This document shows positions 60,727-64,000 of a stretch of 64,000 nt of DNA, piece by piece (position 1 is the stretch's first letter; each line of letters starts with the position of its first letter). The notes under the pieces were generated by a model, which saw only the letters and a program-made list of their open reading frames with translations, was not told the origin of the DNA and made no database searches. The stretch is taken from the NCBI RefSeq assembly GCF_903645315.1, contig NZ_CAHJXL010000001.1:434001-498000 (forward strand). The letters run 5' to 3'. Made by a program: the position numbers and the translations under genes. Source of the stretch: Victivallis sp. Marseille-Q1083. Lineage in GTDB: Bacteria; Verrucomicrobiota; Lentisphaeria; Victivallales; Victivallaceae.

Positions 60727-63007
60727 CAGTTACCGGGACGCAGTGACAAGGCCGGACGACCGGGAAATCGACGGCGAACTGACTTATTTGAACCGTTGGC
60801 AGCAGCACACGCTGGAACTGCCGTCGGAACAGCAGTGGATCAAATTCGTCGCCCAGGAGAGCGGCTATTACCGCTTTGAATTCGAAAGCGACAAGCAGGC
60901 GCTGGATTGCGCGATTTACAACAACCGTATTCCGATCGCCAACGTGAGCGGCAGCCGCGGCGCCCAGGATGTCTTTTTGGCCGCCGGCTCGGTCTATTAC
61001 CTGCAATTTTCCACTTCCGCCGCCGGCAGCGTGGATTATCTGGTCAAGGTCAACGTCAAACCGGACGCCTGGGACCCGGACGATGATTACCGCGCCGATG
61101 CGGTCCGGATCCAAGTCGGCCGGAACTACGAACATACGCTGGGCATCGGCGACAACAATGACTGGATGACTTTTACCGTCGCCGAGAGCGGCAATTACCT
61201 GCTGCAGACCGAAGGCGGCAATGTCGTGGTCATCCTGTATGAGGACGATAAGCAGATCGCGTTCACCATGGGCCCGAACGCGTCGCTCACCTTCGATGCC
61301 GTCCAGGGGGCCGCTTATTACCTGCAAATCTCCTCCGGAGCCAGCTACACGGCCTCTTACCGGCTGCAACTGGCCGACAACCCGGCGGTGAAGAGCTGGG
61401 AAAATTTACATCAATACAATTTTTACGGCGGCGGGACCGCAGCCGGGACCTCGGTGCATCTGGCCGTCAACAACGATTCGACAGAGAAACGGGTCAATTA
61501 TTTCTACGGCGGCGGCTTCGGCATCGGCGCCGATGTCAACGGCTATGTCGATGTGACCATCGCCGGCGGCAGTTACTGGAAATTCTACGGCGGCGGCGCC
61601 GACAGCGACGTCACCGGCTCCATCCGGCTGCAACTGCAGTCCGGCGAGATTACCAACGTACTGTATGGCGGCGGCATCGGCAATGTCGGCGGCAGCATCG
61701 ATTTGACCATCGAAGCGGCGGTGACGTTTGTCTCCAGCCATCTCTACGGCGGCACGCTGAACGGTTACACAAAAGACCTCAACAGTGCCAAAGGCGGTGA
61801 TCCGGTCGTCAACGGATCCGGTTCCGTCTACCGCGTCGCCGGTGATATTACGATGAATTTGAACGGCATCTCACTGTCGGGGCTGGTGCACGGCGGCAAT
61901 TACAACCTGGCGACCGACCCGGCGGCCGGTCACTCGGAAATCGGCGGCCGGGTCACCCTCAACCTCAACGGCGTCACCCACCACGGCCCCAACAATACCA
62001 ACGCCTGGCTGTTCGGCGGCAGTTATGCCAACCAGGCCGGCGCCAGCGATCTCATCCGCGGCGGAGTTGTGCTCAACATCGCCAAAAGCAAACTTGATTA
62101 CGTGCTGGCCGGCGGCCGCAGCGGTTACGGCGGCAAAACTGAAATCCAATCGGTGGACATCACCGTCAGCGGCAGCCGGATCGCCAGGAATCTCTACGGC
62201 GGCGGGTTCAGCAACAACGGTCAGGCCGACGTGCTCGGCAACGTTCACATCACCATCGATTCCAGCGCCAGCAGCAATTCGCTGCTGGGGTCGATCTTCC
62301 TGGCCGGTTACGCGGTCGGCGCCGGCAATACCGCCAACGTTTACGGCGACGCCACTCTGACTTTGATCAACAGCACCATTTTCAACGGCTATATCTATGG
62401 CGGCGGTCATGAAATTTCCGGCGGCCAAGCCCAGGTCAGCGGGGCGACCACGCTGGAAATGGCCAATTACCGGGGAACATTCAACGGCGTGATCATCGAT
62501 TTCGACCGTCTGGTCCTCCGCGGCAACAGCCGGGTGGAGTTCGGCAAGGAACAGGCCGGCAATGGTTTTTCGGCATACTGCTTCGATCTTTCCGACCGCC
62601 AGATTTCCCAGAGTACCTGGGCAATGCTGACCCAGACCAACGGCATCGATTTTTCGCTGGCCGCCGCCGATACGCAGCGGAGCATCACCATCTCTTCCGC
62701 TGCGCTCGACGGCCGGAGCGCCGGCAGTTATTTCCTGGTGGATTCCGAATATTCACTGTTGAAAAAACTGACCGGCCAGACTTTCGAACTGAATTTTGAA
62801 GACGCGCTGGCTTCGCTGAAAGTCGACGGCGATGCCGTGGAGCTGGGCGGTTATCAGTGGGAACTGAAACTGGCCGACGGCGACTTGACGCTGTATTGGC
62901 GGAACTTCGCCGCGGCTCCGCTGGAAACGGCAGCCAATCTGGCGCCGTCGGAAGCCGACCTGATCGGCTGGAGCGAGTCGCGCAACCATCAAGGTTTTCT
63001 GGCCTGA
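60716..63007 (+). CDS. YGGG-repeat protein with two PPC-like domains
   Basis: 763 aa from ATG 60716 with GGGAG upstream. No signal peptide or TM helix is seen. Two N-terminal PPC-like (pre-peptidase C-terminal) domains are visible: QQWIKFVAQESGYYRFEF ... GSVYYLQF and NDWMTFTVAESGNYLLQT ... AAYYLQISSG. From about residue 240 to 590 come irregular repeats built on FYGGG, YGGG or YGGGF with VxxxV or hxVxIxxS strands (VNYFYGGGFGIG, WKFYGGGADSDV, NVLYGGGIGN, NLYGGGFSNN, GYIYGGGHEIS), the look of a right-handed beta-helix. The last ~130 residues form a separate domain. Probably secreted by a leaderless route or a surface adhesin; it is coupled to rsmI, which is odd. Confidence 0.65.
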   Translation: MANDSYRDAVTRPDDREIDGELTYLNRWQQHTLELPSEQQWIKFVAQESGYYRFEFESDKQALDCAIYNNRIPIANVSGSRGAQDVFLAAGSVYYLQFSTSAAGSVDYLVKVNVKPDAWDPDDDYRADAVRIQVGRNYEHTLGIGDNNDWMTFTVAESGNYLLQTEGGNVVVILYEDDKQIAFTMGPNASLTFDAVQGAAYYLQISSGASYTASYRLQLADNPAVKSWENLHQYNFYGGGTAAGTSVHLAVNNDSTEKRVNYFYGGGFGIGADVNGYVDVTIAGGSYWKFYGGGADSDVTGSIRLQLQSGEITNVLYGGGIGNVGGSIDLTIEAAVTFVSSHLYGGTLNGYTKDLNSAKGGDPVVNGSGSVYRVAGDITMNLNGISLSGLVHGGNYNLATDPAAGHSEIGGRVTLNLNGVTHHGPNNTNAWLFGGSYANQAGASDLIRGGVVLNIAKSKLDYVLAGGRSGYGGKTEIQSVDITVSGSRIARNLYGGGFSNNGQADVLGNVHITIDSSASSNSLLGSIFLAGYAVGAGNTANVYGDATLTLINSTIFNGYIYGGGHEISGGQAQVSGATTLEMANYRGTFNGVIIDFDRLVLRGNSRVEFGKEQAGNGFSAYCFDLSDRQISQSTWAMLTQTNGIDFSLAAADTQRSITISSAALDGRSAGSYFLVDSEYSLLKKLTGQTFELNFEDALASLKVDGDAVELGGYQWELKLADGDLTLYWRNFAAAPLETAANLAPSEADLIGWSESRNHQGFLA

Positions 63008-63028
63008 ACCAAATAAGGAACCAATCAG

Positions 63029-63232
63029 ATGAAAAAAACCCTCTTCCCGTACGAAAAACCGCAATTGACCAGTTTCTCGCTGTCCGCCACCGTCCGGGGC
63101 AACGATGTACCGCCGGAGCCGGGCGAAGGCGGCGGCGGCAGCGGCGTGGAGCCCAACAGCATCGGCAAAATCTGGCTGCTTGACGAGAACGGCAATCCGG
63201 TCGACGAATTCGGCAACCCGATCCGTTATTGA
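63029..63232 (+). CDS. Small peptide with YEKPQL leader-like motif (67 aa)
   Basis: MKKTLFPYEKPQLTSFSLSA is followed by TVRGNDVPPEPGEGGGG and then SIGKIWLLDENGNPVDEFGNPIRY. AAGGAA stands before ATG 63029. The [FY]xYxKPxLxxFxL beginning resembles leaders of small peptides found beside radical-SAM or other peptide-tailoring genes in Bacteroidota and Lentisphaerota, ending around a G-N/D boundary. No tailoring gene is adjacent; only the YGGG protein 21 bp upstream and trmO, whose stop it overlaps from the opposite strand by seven bases. It may be a plain exported or partner peptide. Confidence 0.55.
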   Translation: MKKTLFPYEKPQLTSFSLSATVRGNDVPPEPGEGGGGSGVEPNSIGKIWLLDENGNPVDEFGNPIRY

Positions 63233-64000
63233 ACAAATTCAGCGTCCGGCCCGGCTATTCCGGCCGGACGGATGCCGAAAACCCGCCGGAACGCCCGGTG
63301 CAGCGCTTTGTCGCAATAGCGGTCATCGGCAGCCGGTTCCAACTCTTCGGCGGTATAATTGGAAGTGACCTGCAGCACTTCGATCCGTTGCGCTTCCTCG
63401 TCCAGAGCGAAGCGGATCCGCCAGGTCCGGCAGCCGATCTCCCACTGTCCCGCCGGCAAATGTTCGCACGACAACCGTTTTCGCCGCCGGTCCAGCGGCG
63501 AAAAGGCAAGCTGGACCCGGCAGAAGTTCGCCAGATCCGGTCCGCCGTGCTCCAACAGCCAGTCGGCGGTGCTCCGGAATCCGGCGGTCAATATCACGTC
63601 GTAACGCCGCCGGTCCGCCTCTTCCAGCCAGCCGCAGGCGGCCCCGGCAAAGGCATCGACGGCCGGAATATATGGCTTGATATCCAGAACCGGCGTCCCG
63701 TCCAGCAAATCGAAATTGCGGATGAACAACCGCCGGCCCTCCACTTTTTCCAACTCGACGGCGCTGATGCCGATCGGATTCGGCCGGTAAGGCGCCCGGG
63801 TGGCGAACACGCCGACTTTACGGCCCGGCGGCGCCACCGGCGGCTTGACCTTCGGCCTCCAGTTGCCGTTCAAATGAAACACATAGATCAGCCAGATCCG
63901 TTCAAAGCCGGCCAGATCGGCCAATGCCGCCTCGTAATTGCAATGCTCGTCCAATTCGACCCAGCCGCTTCCGGCGGCGAAAACGGCCTGACGCGGCGCT
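63226..64000 (-). CDS. trmO: tRNA (N6-threonylcarbamoyladenosine37-N6)-methyltransferase TrmO, 5' end outside window
   Basis: The frame is open to the window edge (ending upstream in APRQAVFAAGSGWVEL), so the first ~20-25 residues of the domain are missing; a TTG at 63954 is not the true start. TsaA/TrmO signatures: FERIWLIYVFHLN, FATRAPYRPNPIGISAVELEKVEG, and DLLDGTPVLDIKPYIPAVDAF. The C-terminal part has AEELEPAADDRYCDKALHRAFRRVF. It methylates t6A37 in some threonine tRNAs using S-adenosylmethionine, improving decoding. Confidence 0.85.
   Translation of the reverse strand, partial: APRQAVFAAGSGWVELDEHCNYEAALADLAGFERIWLIYVFHLNGNWRPKVKPPVAPPGRKVGVFATRAPYRPNPIGISAVELEKVEGRRLFIRNFDLLDGTPVLDIKPYIPAVDAFAGAACGWLEEADRRRYDVILTAGFRSTADWLLEHGGPDLANFCRVQLAFSPLDRRRKRLSCEHLPAGQWEIGCRTWRIRFALDEEAQRIEVLQVTSNYTAEELEPAADDRYCDKALHRAFRRVFGIRPAGIAGPDAEFVQ

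Noticed and set aside
63249-63276. CGTCCGGCC/GGCCGGACG palindrome as a terminator for the 67-aa peptide gene
   Set aside because: The stem is perfect, but no T-run follows on either strand and it lies within the coding end of trmO.
1-64000. tRNA, rRNA genes and CRISPR arrays
   Set aside because: I looked for tRNA T-loop and acceptor patterns, rRNA segments and regularly spaced repeats and saw none; a tRNAscan/CRISPR search would be needed to exclude them fully.

Overview
The window looks like part of a Lentisphaerota (Victivallis-like) chromosome. The main reason is the set of prepilin-type proteins with the N-terminal [20 protein letters not shown] segment and an H-x9-DG-like C-terminal motif. 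Several stand-alone secretin-like genes, LacI/AraC/ROK-controlled sugar loci, and GH116 and DUF4091-type enzymes fit the same group. This is inferred from protein style only; no rRNA or other marker gene is present. Most of the window is GC-rich. About 14.2-29 kb is clearly AT-richer and carries accessory genes and insertion sequences.

Layout. 1-7 kb: 5' part of a secretin gene (minus), then plus-strand tyrA, an ABC ATPase, a small membrane protein and an XPB-type helicase; a minus-strand TolB-like protein; mnmA and rlmH. 7.4-13.5 kb: a tightly overlapping minus-strand operon with a membrane-anchored CobN-like chelatase (HmuS-like), a DUF2149 protein, an ExbB/TolQ-like channel and a multi-TM protein. 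13.5-29 kb: accessory region, read minus-strand. It holds three paralogous families that recur in shuffled order. Family A is secreted with a C-terminal membrane anchor, family B is small and secreted with a terminal CxxH, and family C is small and membrane-anchored. Also here are two tandem prepilin-like genes, a hydrolase, a peptide with cysteine at every third residue, an IS110-type element, and a radical-SAM/SPASM enzyme with an RRE/PqqD-like N-terminus. 29-34 kb: a lipoprotein and two tandem secretin-like genes, with a second copy of a DDE-type IS directly upstream. 34.7-40 kb: an O-antigen-ligase-like protein fused to a degenerate hydrolase domain, two hydrolases (one sharing that domain) and a secreted protein.

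40-44.6 kb (plus): YgjP-like metallohydrolase, an NSS-family symporter, two tandem META lipoproteins, an SDR and a 32-aa Lys-rich protein ending at a strong terminator. 44.6-48.1 kb: GH116 glycosidase divergent from an AraC regulator. 48.2-51.9 kb: four-gene ROK operon with touching or overlapping ends (ROK, MFS, acetyltransferase, HAD). 52-57.6 kb: LacI, prepilin-like protein, Gfo/Idh/MocA oxidoreductase and a secreted DUF4091-type glycosidase, with a clear promoter and operator-like repeats at the front. 57.7-64 kb: purC, rplU, an RsuA-type pseudouridine synthase, rsmI coupled to a 763-aa YGGG-repeat protein, a 67-aa peptide, and the 3' part of trmO.

The best candidate for an undescribed system is at 25.4-28.8 kb: a membrane-anchored peptide with 12 cysteines in strict three-residue register, next to a radical-SAM peptide-maturase-like gene and separated from it by an IS110 element, in a region full of paralogous small secreted and anchored proteins. 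Their functional link is inference from gene order and protein architecture.
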